DNA of 64,000 bases. Source: QKMZ01 sp012965515. Lineage in GTDB: Bacteria > Cyanobacteriota > Vampirovibrionia > Obscuribacterales > Obscuribacteraceae. Shown piece after piece: positions 8,322 to 15,492 of this stretch (position 1 is its first letter; the number at the start of each line of letters is the position of its first letter). The notes under the pieces were generated by a model, which saw only the letters and a list, made by a program, of their open reading frames with translations, was not told where the DNA came from and did no database searches. Where the stretch lies: NCBI GenBank assembly GCA_937879965.1, contig CALFMP010000049.1, positions 380,907-444,906 of the forward strand. Reading direction: 5' to 3'. A program made the position numbers and the translations under genes.

Positions 8322-8765
8322 ATGAATCGAAGCATCATCGCAATCCTGGTCCTCATCGCCGTCGGCGTGGGTGGCTTCCTTTTCCACAAGGACTACACCT
8401 ATCGCCAGCAGCACGGTCAGGTGACCAACGTCGACCTCTTCTCGTACGAGCAGGAAGTCGAAGACGTCCAGGGCGCCAAGCCGGTGCTCATCTACTTCTA
8501 TCGCCAGGAGAAGAACTCCGCCGGCGACGAAGCGCAGATGAAAATCGTCAAGGATTTCGCCTGGAAGAACGCCTACGACGTAAAGGTCGTGGCAATCAAC
8601 ACGGCGCATGTGGAGAATCTCCCTCTGGCGCTGGCCAACGGCGCGCTGCGCACACCCGCTTTCGTGTTCGTCTCGAACGGCAAGCACGTCAACGGGCAGA
8701 ACGGCGCCCGCGCCGATTCCGACGAACTGGAGCGCTTGCTGGACCTGCTGCTGAAGCAGCACTAA
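8322..8765 (+). CDS. Membrane-anchored thioredoxin-fold protein without the CXXC motif
   Basis: ATG 8322 follows CGGAGAAAAT. The 147-residue protein has one N-terminal span (about residues 5-21) and a thioredoxin-like domain. The beta strand KPVLIYFYRQEK stands where thioredoxins have the WCGPC loop, and the later LRTPAFVFVSNGK matches the conserved cis-Pro strand. Both redox cysteines are absent, so it cannot be a dithiol oxidoreductase and is more likely a binding or chaperone-like member. It may face the periplasm. Confidence 0.75.
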   Translation: MNRSIIAILVLIAVGVGGFLFHKDYTYRQQHGQVTNVDLFSYEQEVEDVQGAKPVLIYFYRQEKNSAGDEAQMKIVKDFAWKNAYDVKVVAINTAHVENLPLALANGALRTPAFVFVSNGKHVNGQNGARADSDELERLLDLLLKQH

Positions 8766-8821
8766 CAGCGCGTCCACGATGAGACCTGTCCCCCCGCACT
8801 GAAGCATTCGTTCTGATATAA

Positions 8822-8848
8822 GACCTCGTGTAGTTTCCTACGAGGTTT
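8822..8848 (+). promoter_or_regulatory. Leader hairpin next to a TATAAG box
   Basis: A TATAAG element (8816-8821) precedes ACCTCGTGTAG/CTACGAGGT, a hairpin in the 5' leader of the gene at 8906. Confidence 0.35.
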
Positions 8849-8905
8849 GGTGCGCGGGGACCCCCTCCCTCTTATGGGCACAGAAACAGCCCCGAGGAAA
8901 AATGC

Positions 8906-9319
8906 ATGGACTGGAAGAAATTGTCCGGCAAAGCCGCTGAATATGCAGCGGACGGCGCTGCCGAGAAGACTGTCGAGTTCGCGCTCACCAAAGTCGGCCC
9001 CTACCGAGTGGCCGGCATCATCGCCAAGCTCCTGATGTTTGGCGCCATCGTGCTTGCCGTGGGTGGCTGGGCTCTGCACTACTACGTTGGCTATGCCGGC
9101 GTGGCGACTGCGCTCTACATCAGCGCGGCGATCGTTTTCGGTGTCGGCTTCGTCATCAACCTGGTCAAGAACTACCTCTTCAACAAGGCGAAAGGCCTGG
9201 TTCGAGGTGGCGTCGACTGGGCTACCGATGAAGTGAAGCGGCGCATGTCCGATGGCTCGAAGGTTGCAACCACCGGCAATCCGCCGGCGACCGACCCGAA
9301 GCAAGTCACGAACAAGTGA
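8906..9319 (+). CDS. Small membrane protein with two predicted spans
   Basis: ATG 8906 is preceded by GAGGAAAAA. The 137 residues have an amphipathic N-terminus, two adjacent hydrophobic spans (about 40-60 and 66-88) and a basic then polar C-terminal tail of about 45 residues that probably lies in the cytoplasm. No family recognised. Confidence 0.75.
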   Translation: MDWKKLSGKAAEYAADGAAEKTVEFALTKVGPYRVAGIIAKLLMFGAIVLAVGGWALHYYVGYAGVATALYISAAIVFGVGFVINLVKNYLFNKAKGLVRGGVDWATDEVKRRMSDGSKVATTGNPPATDPKQVTNK

Positions 9320-9440
9320 ACCACCGGTCGCAAGCGCGGCCAAAACTTCGGTAACCCGATTCTCGCAGGATGGAGCTGTGCAAGGAAGCATGGCTCCATC
9401 TGTGGGTTTCGCAAACCAATGCGAGAAAGAGATAAAAACA

Positions 9441-10031
9441 ATGGCAAAGAAAGCAAGCGCTCCCAAGCTCCTGGCTCGCCGCTTTCCCCTGACACCGGGG
9501 CAAGTATTGGGTCCGTATTTCATCGCCAACGCCAAGCAGCAGAGCAAGCTCTTCCCTGCAGGCGTAGTTGGCGAAGAAATTGCCATCAGCGGTCAGGTGC
9601 TCGCACCGGACGGCACGCCGATTGCCGATGCGACGGTTTCTGTGTGGGTCGCAGACCCCGCAGGTCGCTACGACAATCAGAACGACGACGGCAGCCCGAA
9701 GCCGATCGCCGTCAAGGACCATCTGTATCGTGGGCGGATCACCGCCGACAAGTCGGGTGGATATTCCTTCAGCATTCTGCGTCCGGGCAACTACTTCGAT
9801 GACGGCTACAACCTGTGGCGTCCGTCGCATATCCACGTCGTCGTGGAGGCGAAGGGCTATAAGAAGCTGACCACGCAGCTCTACTTCGAAGACGATGCGC
9901 ACAACACGCTCGACATTCCCGGCGACGACTTCTTCCAGCCGGAACTGGTCGTGCGTCTGAATCCGGCGGTTCCCACCGCGGGCGTCGTGCAGAAGGGTGC
10001 CTTCAACTTCGTCTTGGCGAAGACTCGCTGA
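9441..10031 (+). CDS. Intradiol ring-cleavage dioxygenase-like protein
   Basis: The 196-residue protein fits the intradiol dioxygenase core (catechol 1,2-/protocatechuate 3,4-dioxygenase family), which uses non-haem Fe(III) with two Tyr and two His ligands. Visible are a GQV-AP-DGTPIADATVSVW beta-sandwich opening, DPAGRYDNQ (Tyr77 a likely ligand), a second Tyr at 118 or 123, and RPSHIH with His130 and His132, followed by the family's LTTQLYFEDD. It lacks the N-terminal dimerisation helices of catechol dioxygenases. No aromatic degradation genes are nearby, so the substrate is unclear. ATG 9441 follows GAGAAAGAGAT; upstream in-frame codons to 9252 overlap the previous gene without a signal. 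Confidence 0.85.
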   Translation: MAKKASAPKLLARRFPLTPGQVLGPYFIANAKQQSKLFPAGVVGEEIAISGQVLAPDGTPIADATVSVWVADPAGRYDNQNDDGSPKPIAVKDHLYRGRITADKSGGYSFSILRPGNYFDDGYNLWRPSHIHVVVEAKGYKKLTTQLYFEDDAHNTLDIPGDDFFQPELVVRLNPAVPTAGVVQKGAFNFVLAKTR

Positions 10032-10052
10032 GCGAGCTTGATCTGATGTCCA

Positions 10053-10100
10053 GGGTGGATACGATGACGTTGCGAGAATGCAATTGCGTCGTATCCACTC
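10053..10100 (+). terminator. Long imperfect hairpin after the dioxygenase gene
   Basis: GTGGATACGA pairs with TCGTATCCAC around inner TTGC/GCAA pairing. It has no T-run. Confidence 0.45.
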
Positions 10101-10148
10101 CTGCGACATGTGGTGGCGTATCTGGTGCTTTTGTTTTTGTCGCTAATG

Positions 10149-10311
10149 CTACTATAGCAAGTCGGAGAACGTGCGCAAAATCATATGTCCTCAGTAAACC
10201 CTGATGCTTTGTGTTCCTTGGGTGTGCCACCGTGGTTTTACATCAGTGAACCGATACCTACAATCAATCTGGATAGAGCGCGTTCATATAGAACGCACCC
10301 TATCCATTTTT
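10149..10311 (+). ncRNA. Candidate structured small RNA, copy 2 of 3, with terminator
   Basis: A TACTAT -10 box (10150-10155) is followed by the conserved core from CCTCAGTAAACC at 10189. AGTAAACC (10193-10200) can pair with GGTTTTAC (10234-10241), GGTG/CACC forms a small hairpin, and CTGATG (10201-10206) is complementary to CATCAG (10241-10246). The transcript ends at a textbook terminator: GGATAG...CTATCC with inner GCGTTC/GAACGC, then ATTTTT (10271-10311). The next gene runs in the opposite direction, so the RNA is not a leader of a downstream gene. Confidence 0.7.
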
Positions 10312-10349
10312 CGCTTGTCTTGCGTCGCTTTAGTGCAGAGAGTTTCTCT

Positions 10350-10739
10350 CTATTCGAAAACGCGAGCGGCGCTCAACACCTTCTCGATGAGCTTCTTGTC
10401 GGCGACCGGTCCGCCCAATTCGCCGTGCATCTCGATGAGGAAGTTCAATCCCTCGAGACGCGTTTCGGCGGACTGGACGGCAAGCGCGAAGACGGTGTCG
10501 ACGCCTTCCTTCATCAGCAGGCTGCGAGCGGCGCCTTCCAATGCGAAGTTGGCTGCGACGGCGTATCTGTCGGCGGCATCCACGAAGCGCTCGTAGTGCC
10601 CGCGATCGCTCAAGCTCCACTGGCAGTCGGGTCGGGTGGCGTAGCAGCGAGCTCCGACTGATGTGCTGCTGAGGGCGGTGAGCAGGTCGACGGCGGCGAC
10701 GAACTTGTTCCAGGTGCTGGTGGACTCAACTGCGTACAT
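10350..10739 (-). CDS. Small helical protein of unknown function
   Basis: The start at 10739 follows GAAAGGAAACACG. The 129-residue product is mostly helical, Ala-rich, and has no signal peptide or span. A more upstream in-frame ATG (10820) would overlap the end of the gene at 10786 and has no ribosome-binding site. It lies 46 bases downstream of that gene on the same strand. Its 3' end faces the terminator of RNA copy 2. Confidence 0.75.
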   Translation of the reverse strand: MYAVESTSTWNKFVAAVDLLTALSSTSVGARCYATRPDCQWSLSDRGHYERFVDAADRYAVAANFALEGAARSLLMKEGVDTVFALAVQSAETRLEGLNFLIEMHGELGGPVADKKLIEKVLSAARVFE

Positions 10740-10785
10740 CGTGTTTCCTTTCAGGTTGCGATTTCTCGATCGTTGACTTGCGTTC

Positions 10786-11580
10786 TCAGCCCCGGTGTTC
10801 TCGACAGTAGCAGGATACATGGTTTCCCGCCGGGAGCCGGCTTTGCGAGCGGGCGAAGCGAAGGTGGGTTCTCGAAGCTGTACGCCTCGAGGACGTCGAC
10901 GAGCACCTCGAGCATTTCTGTTTCACTTCCGCAGCGCGCTCACGGCGCTGCTTCTTCTCCCACTCCTCCAGCGGGCGATAGCGATAACCTTTTTGGAATC
11001 TGCGAACCGGAGCGGCAGCTCCGCGTTCTCGATTGGCAGCCACTTTCGTCATCGCCGTGTCCAGCATGTGCTGGGTCGATCTGTAAGGTCCGGCGTGTGC
11101 GAACCTCAACCAGAAGAATGCGCTTTCATAGTCCGAGTCGAGAATGAACGTTTCACCGAGCAAGGCACAGGCGTGCTTGAGATGGCTTTTTCCGCTTTCG
11201 CTGTTGATCACGGATTCCAGCAGGCTCCGAATTTCGCTCAATCTCTCCTTCTTCTGGCGCGCCATTTTCACGGCGAGTTCGATGTAATCCTCGGTGCCCT
11301 CGACGCGATGCCGTCTCAGGTTGCTGTCGCTGCACCACGCTTCTTCTTCGTACTGCAGGCGGATGAGGTACTGCGCGGCTTCGATTGCCGGAGTAGTGAC
11401 AGTGTCGGAATGCGGCTCGGGCTGGTAGGTGCGACGAGCTAACTGAACCAGTTTCTCCTCCGGCGAGCGGTAGAGGAAGCAGACATCCGAGCCGGTTTCT
11501 GCGAACTGCAACTGTCCGCCGCGAATCACTCCTTCGAGAACGGACAGTCCATGGGCGTTGATGTAGGTGCGGGTGGTCAT
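10786..11580 (-). CDS. Uncharacterised 264-residue protein with basic tail
   Basis: The ATG at 11580 begins MTTRTYINAHGLSVLEGVIRGG. A mixed beta region (1-50) leads to a helical region with repeat-like helix pairs (about 60-185), then an Arg/Lys/Ser-rich C-terminal tail with several Cys residues. The tail is unusually basic and could bind nucleic acid. No family recognised. The gap to 11746 holds its promoter region and a strong hairpin. Confidence 0.7.
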   Translation of the reverse strand: MTTRTYINAHGLSVLEGVIRGGQLQFAETGSDVCFLYRSPEEKLVQLARRTYQPEPHSDTVTTPAIEAAQYLIRLQYEEEAWCSDSNLRRHRVEGTEDYIELAVKMARQKKERLSEIRSLLESVINSESGKSHLKHACALLGETFILDSDYESAFFWLRFAHAGPYRSTQHMLDTAMTKVAANRERGAAAPVRRFQKGYRYRPLEEWEKKQRRERAAEVKQKCSRCSSTSSRRTASRTHLRFARSQSRLPAGNHVSCYCREHRG

Positions 11581-11687
11581 GGTCGTATTCGACTGCTACG
11601 TTTTGGGTATAGCGCCCTGTTGCAGGTGCGCCGCATCGTGTTGTCTGGTCCCGCGCCGATTTGGATGGTGAGAGCAGCTGTCCCTAT

Positions 11688-11719
11688 TTCGAGTGCGGGC
11701 GTTGGAACCCGCACTCGAA
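11688..11719 (-). terminator. Perfect 12-bp hairpin after the membrane protein gene
   Basis: TTCGAGTGCGGG and CCCGCACTCGAA pair across an 8-base loop, downstream of the - strand stop at 11747. No T-run on either side. Confidence 0.55.
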
Positions 11720-11746
11720 GGGGCTGGAAACCTCGGTTAGTCGGGC

Positions 11747-12067
11747 CTACTTGTTGTCCGTTGGCGACTTGCCGCGGTTGAGCAAACCGCTCACCCAGTC
11801 CCAGATCTGGCTCAGTCCGAGCACGGCGAAGAGGGCGTAGGCACCGTAGATGGCCAGCCGCAGCGTGGAGTTGAACGGCAGCAGGAACGGCGTCAGCATC
11901 GAGACGACGAAGATCGCCACGATGAGGAACGCCACCTTGCGGATCGCGGGCAGGTTGGGCGCTGAGAACGGCTTGCTGAACAGCGTCACGAGGAGGCGCC
12001 ACACTTTGAAAGCGCCCAGTCCGATGATACCGAGGAGAACGAGGGAAACGATTCCGGAAGTCTGCAT
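11747..12067 (-). CDS. Small membrane protein with three predicted spans
   Basis: The ATG at 12067 follows AAAGAAAGG. The 106 residues contain hydrophobic segments at about 5-25, 43-65 and 70-90 and a short Lys/Asn tail. No recognisable domain or polar catalytic residue in the spans. Confidence 0.75.
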   Translation of the reverse strand: MQTSGIVSLVLLGIIGLGAFKVWRLLVTLFSKPFSAPNLPAIRKVAFLIVAIFVVSMLTPFLLPFNSTLRLAIYGAYALFAVLGLSQIWDWVSGLLNRGKSPTDNK

Positions 12068-12183
12068 TGTGAAACCTTTCTTTTTCTTGTTTGGTCAGGC
12101 TGCTTTCAGGGCCGCCTGGAAAAACTTGTTCTTGGGTTGTGGTTTGACGAGCACTGCCTGTGGTGGCGACGCTCGTTGTTGTG

Positions 12184-12528
12184 CTAGGAGCTGCTAGTTG
12201 AGGTGATTCGATTGTGTTTCATCACGCGGACGTCGACGACTGAGACGCACATCTCGTCGAGGATCTCGACTCTGCGCGGCTCTGGCTTTGCCGGTGCGTA
12301 CTGCTTCCAAGCTTCTGCCAGCTGCGCGTCGCCCGTGATGGTATAGGCGGTAGAGAGAAGTTCCGCCAGCGTCTGAAACTCGCTGATGCTGCGGGTTCGT
12401 ACCATCGCCGGCGTGAGTTCGAAGATGGACTGCTGGGCGCCTTCGACCGTGCCCGCACTCAGAAGTGCGCGCGCCGTTTCGAACCGAGCCTGGACCGTCT
12501 TGTTCTGCTCGCTATGTGAAGTAGTCAT
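12184..12528 (-). CDS. Small TPR-like helical protein of unknown function
   Basis: The start at 12528 follows AGGGAGAATG; the in-frame upstream start at 12642 lacks a signal. The 114-residue product shows two helix-turn-helix pairs (about 18-85) with spacing like degenerate TPR or SEL1 helices, and ends in a Ser-rich tail. No signal peptide. Confidence 0.7.
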   Translation of the reverse strand: MTTSHSEQNKTVQARFETARALLSAGTVEGAQQSIFELTPAMVRTRSISEFQTLAELLSTAYTITGDAQLAEAWKQYAPAKPEPRRVEILDEMCVSVVDVRVMKHNRITSTSSS

Positions 12529-12656
12529 CGGACATTCTCCCTGAAGAGCACCGTTTTGAGAGTGCTCATTGAGCAAGGCGTGATTCACCTCTGCTTCATG
12601 TAGAGGTAGAGGAGCCGCATGTCCCCGTTTTCCTGCGGCCAAATCAATGCGAATGC

Positions 12657-12848
12657 CTACTCGGCATACGGATCGCGCTTGTAGAGCCGCTTGCTCAGGC
12701 GCCGGTCGCGGCGGCTCGCCTTGCTGCCCTCGTTCTCTTCCACGAACTGATCGAACTGATCGAATGAGTCGTCGGCGCGTTCGTTGGGCTGGAGACCCTG
12801 TGCGCGGGTGTTGGTGGAACGGAGGTCGCGCTGCTTGTGGAAAGCCAT
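12657..12848 (-). CDS. Very small acidic/basic mixed-charge protein
   Basis: A 63-residue protein starts MAFHKQRDLR at 12848 after AGAAAGAGAAGC. It has a DDSFDQFDQFVEENEG acidic patch, then a run of basic residues (RRDRRLSKRLYKRD). It looks intrinsically disordered. Codon use matches its neighbours, supporting a real gene, but no family is evident. Confidence 0.6.
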   Translation of the reverse strand: MAFHKQRDLRSTNTRAQGLQPNERADDSFDQFDQFVEENEGSKASRRDRRLSKRLYKRDPYAE

Positions 12849-13371
12849 GGTCAGCTTCTCTTTCTTCCGGACCTGCCGGAAATCGTGCGTGTTGAGTGCG
12901 TTTGTTTGCGCCGTCTTGTGCGAAGTGGAGGGATGGTTCGACGGCAGAGACAAAGTCTCAGAAGCGATTTGGCGAAAGCGTGCTTGTGCTTTTGTCTCTT
13001 GGATTTGTTCGCGTGCAAAGGGAGAAGAAGTGTATTTTGAATCTAGCTCTTGGCAACAGGCAAAGCCAAGTGATTCTCTGGATTTTTCGCCGTTTTCATT
13101 GCGGTTTCTACTGAGAAGATTTAGCGAACATATGACTACCTATGCATAGATGCAGCCGATATGCGAGTCTTCAGAGGTTTGATTAAAGAGCAAACCGGTT
13201 TTAATGTCGCCCTGGCAGTTCGGAAATCATTTGTGAAACACTACTGGATCGCCGAACAAGAGCGGGACAACAAACCAGTTAGTGCTTGGGTTTCGAGCAG
13301 CGTGCAACGAACAATGAAAATGTAGGTCGTTTTGTAAGTATTCGGCTTGCGCGGGGTTATTCCAGAAGCCT

Positions 13372-13400
13372 GTAGGGGCGACGCATGGCATCGCCCCTAC
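13372..13400. repeat. Dispersed intergenic hairpin, GTAGGGGCGA type
   Basis: GTAGGGGCGA pairs perfectly with TCGCCCCTAC around a loop containing GCATG. Related hairpins occur at 20444, 26917, 26976, 30449 and 60244. Confidence 0.6.
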
Positions 13401-13514
13401 GGCTCCGAAGATTCAGTTGCAGACTATGTTTTTAACCCGTGCTGACCGAATCGTTACGTCTTCTTTTGAGAAATGCTATAAGAAGTAGTAGAAGTTTTTG
13501 AAAAAGAAACGTTC

Positions 13515-13569
13515 CCTGGTGCGCAAGTTGAACACGCGACTTTCGTCTTGTCTCCAACTTGCGCACAGG
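13515..13569 (-). terminator. Long inverted repeat at the end of the - strand gene at 13592
   Basis: CCTG-TGCGCAAGTTG pairs with CAACTTGCGCA-CAGG (15 bp with one bulged base, 24-base loop). On the - strand it lies just after the stop at 13592 and is followed by ACGTTTCTTTTTC. On the + strand it lies about 25 bases after the promoter motif at 13475, so a short + strand transcript is also possible. Confidence 0.55.
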
Positions 13570-13591
13570 AAACGAGTGCCTGTGTCCTAGG

Positions 13592-13831
13592 CTATGCGAA
13601 GGCACCGATCAGCGCGAAGAGGCTGATCAGAGCGACTACCGCCGATGCAATCGGCAAGAAGATCCAAGTCATCATGTAAGCCATGAGCTTGAACACCTGA
13701 ACGAGCGGATGACCACCCGGTTTCGGGGCGAACAGGAAGTCCGCGATCTGCTTGGAAAACATCGTCAACGATGCCGAGAGGACGAAAATGATCGCCAGAA
13801 CAGGCCAGCTGGCATGCAGAAATTCTTGCAT
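13592..13831 (-). CDS. Small membrane protein with two predicted spans
   Basis: The 79-residue product starts MQEFLHASWP at 13831 after GGGGAA; a GTG four codons upstream is possible but less likely. Hydrophobic segments cover about 9-30 and 48-76. It is encoded 150 bases downstream of the M50 protease gene on the same strand, so it may be co-transcribed. No family recognised. Confidence 0.7.
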   Translation of the reverse strand: MQEFLHASWPVLAIIFVLSASLTMFSKQIADFLFAPKPGGHPLVQVFKLMAYMMTWIFLPIASAVVALISLFALIGAFA

Positions 13832-13981
13832 GGTATTCCCCACTGCGCCGCTGCCGTTTCAAGCAGAAGCGCATGTAGTGCGGCATTTACACCGCGGTTA
13901 AGTTTGAGAACACGAACGCCGCCTTTTGGGGCGACGTTCGCGTTGCTCACAGACGATCTGTCGTCTTTCAGTCGATGCGGA

Positions 13982-15121
13982 TTAGCGGCCGATCGGCTTT
14001 GTGAAGTCGTTCCACAAGCCGAAGGCGAGCAACCCCATGAACAGGAAGAAGAAGATCTGGTAGAGAAGCCCCTGCGTCTGAGGCGACAACGGCTTGCCGC
14101 GCACCTTTTCGAGCGCCAGGAAGACCAGGTGACCACCGTCCAGGATGGGGATGGGCAGCAGGTTGAACACGGCCAGGTTGAGGCTGATCATGACGAGGAA
14201 CATGACGAAAGGCGCGAAGCCCTGCGCAAACATGTCCGCGCCATAGCTGACGATACCGACAATGGCGTGCACGTCGGTGGCGCCGTCAGGCAGATTCGCC
14301 GGCTTCTCGACGATGCCCACCATCATGCCGAGACCGCTCAGGATGCCGGTCACACCGTTGTAAGTGCCGACGACCGAGAGCTTCGCAGCCTCGCCGACGG
14401 AAACTTTCTTGAAGGTGTTGCGTACCTGCGGACCCATGGACACGCCGATCTTCCCTTCGGAAGTCGGGGTGAGGGTGACGGTGACGTTCTGACCGCTGCG
14501 GTCAACCACGACAACGATCGGCTGCGAAGCATGCGAAGACAGCCCGTTGCGCACATCGTCAACCGTGTTGACGGTGTTTCCACCGATGGTGATGACGCGG
14601 TCGCCGCCCTGGAGACCAGCGTCCCGAGCGATGGTGGTGGTGGTGGCGTCGACATTGTAGATGACGACGGTGTTGGGAACGGCTTCCTGCGTGGGCACGC
14701 CCTTGGTGGCGAACATGCCGAACAGGAGGACGACGGCGAGCAGGATGTTCATGGTCACGCCGGCAACTGCGACAACCGCGCGCCGCCAGATGGCTTTGCG
14801 CTGGTAAACGAAGCCTTGCGTTTCCAGTCCGTTCGCCTTCATGAACTCCTTGGCGCTGGACTCGTCGCCCATCTCAGGGAGAGCGACATAGCCACCGAGC
14901 AGCCAGGGAGTGACACGGAATTCGGTGTCGCGCCAGCGGCCGATCACGAAGAACGGCTTGCCGAAACCGATGCTGAAGATGGGCGTCTTGAATCCGAGCA
15001 ACTGAGCTGCGAGCCAGTGCCCGAATTCGTGGACGATGATGAGCGCAGCCAGACCCGCAATCATCGCGGCAATGCCGCTGATGTTGAAGCCGGCTGTGAA
15101 CATGGACATGAGGTCTGTCAT
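13982..15121 (-). CDS. rseP: M50 site-2 protease, RseP-like
   Basis: This 379-residue intramembrane zinc protease has the full signature: HEFGH at residues 31-35 in the first span, a PDZ domain in the middle (about 160-230, with GLQGGDRVITIGG), and NLLPIPILDGGH near 325, whose Asp completes the zinc site. Members cleave membrane-bound regulators after a first protease cut, typically anti-sigma factors, or clear signal peptides. The ATG at 15121 follows GGAGTAA. It sits downstream of ftsH on the same strand, which suggests joint membrane quality control. Only one PDZ domain is visible, as in Gram-positive and cyanobacterial members. Confidence 0.95.
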   Translation of the reverse strand: MTDLMSMFTAGFNISGIAAMIAGLAALIIVHEFGHWLAAQLLGFKTPIFSIGFGKPFFVIGRWRDTEFRVTPWLLGGYVALPEMGDESSAKEFMKANGLETQGFVYQRKAIWRRAVVAVAGVTMNILLAVVLLFGMFATKGVPTQEAVPNTVVIYNVDATTTTIARDAGLQGGDRVITIGGNTVNTVDDVRNGLSSHASQPIVVVVDRSGQNVTVTLTPTSEGKIGVSMGPQVRNTFKKVSVGEAAKLSVVGTYNGVTGILSGLGMMVGIVEKPANLPDGATDVHAIVGIVSYGADMFAQGFAPFVMFLVMISLNLAVFNLLPIPILDGGHLVFLALEKVRGKPLSPQTQGLLYQIFFFLFMGLLAFGLWNDFTKPIGR

Positions 15122-15446
15122 GTTGAGTTACTCCAAAAAAGCGCACGCGCGCTTTCATTTCTGCAAGACGCGCTGTGTGTGCCTTGCATTGGTGGAAAAC
15201 CACCGTTTTAGTTCGGGAAAGCTCCCGTTGAGAGTTGCAACCACGGCTGCCCGAAAGCAGGCGTGAGGAGAAAAGGAACTTGCGCAATTGCTGGTTGCGC
15301 GGATTCCAAATTTTTCGCCGATTTCTTACCGTCGGCTTCCGCGATGTTTCCATCTCGGTTCATGAGATTGCTTATCTCAAGCGGCCACAGCCCGGGCTTT
15401 GACTCCCGCTGCGTTTTGCCCGGTCGAATAATCCGCCGGGCAGGAA

Positions 15447-15477
15447 GGGCGAGACACCAAATGTGGTGCCCCGCCCT
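15447..15477 (-). terminator. Terminator after ftsH
   Basis: On the - strand GGGCGGGGCACCA and TGGTGTCTCGCCC pair across a CAT-like loop, 16 bases after the ftsH stop, followed by TTCCT. The 15122-15492 gap otherwise shows no gene. Confidence 0.6.
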
Positions 15478-15492
15478 ACCTGGGATGAGAGC

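Larger units (their letters stand above)
12849..13591. other. Gene-free interval with dispersed hairpin, promoter motif and terminator
   Basis: No credible coding frame. It holds a 10-bp hairpin of the dispersed GTAGGGGCGA...TCGCCCCTAC type (13372-13400), a CTATAAG-AAGT-AGTAGAAG promoter-like motif (13475-13494) and the strong inverted repeat at 13515-13569. Confidence 0.6.

Noticed and set aside
13559..15211. 550-codon + strand frame antisense to the M50 protease gene
   Set aside because: It is the mirror of a GC-rich gene, starts without a ribosome-binding site, and its His/Arg/Asp-rich translation matches no protein pattern, whereas the - strand has the full M50 signature.
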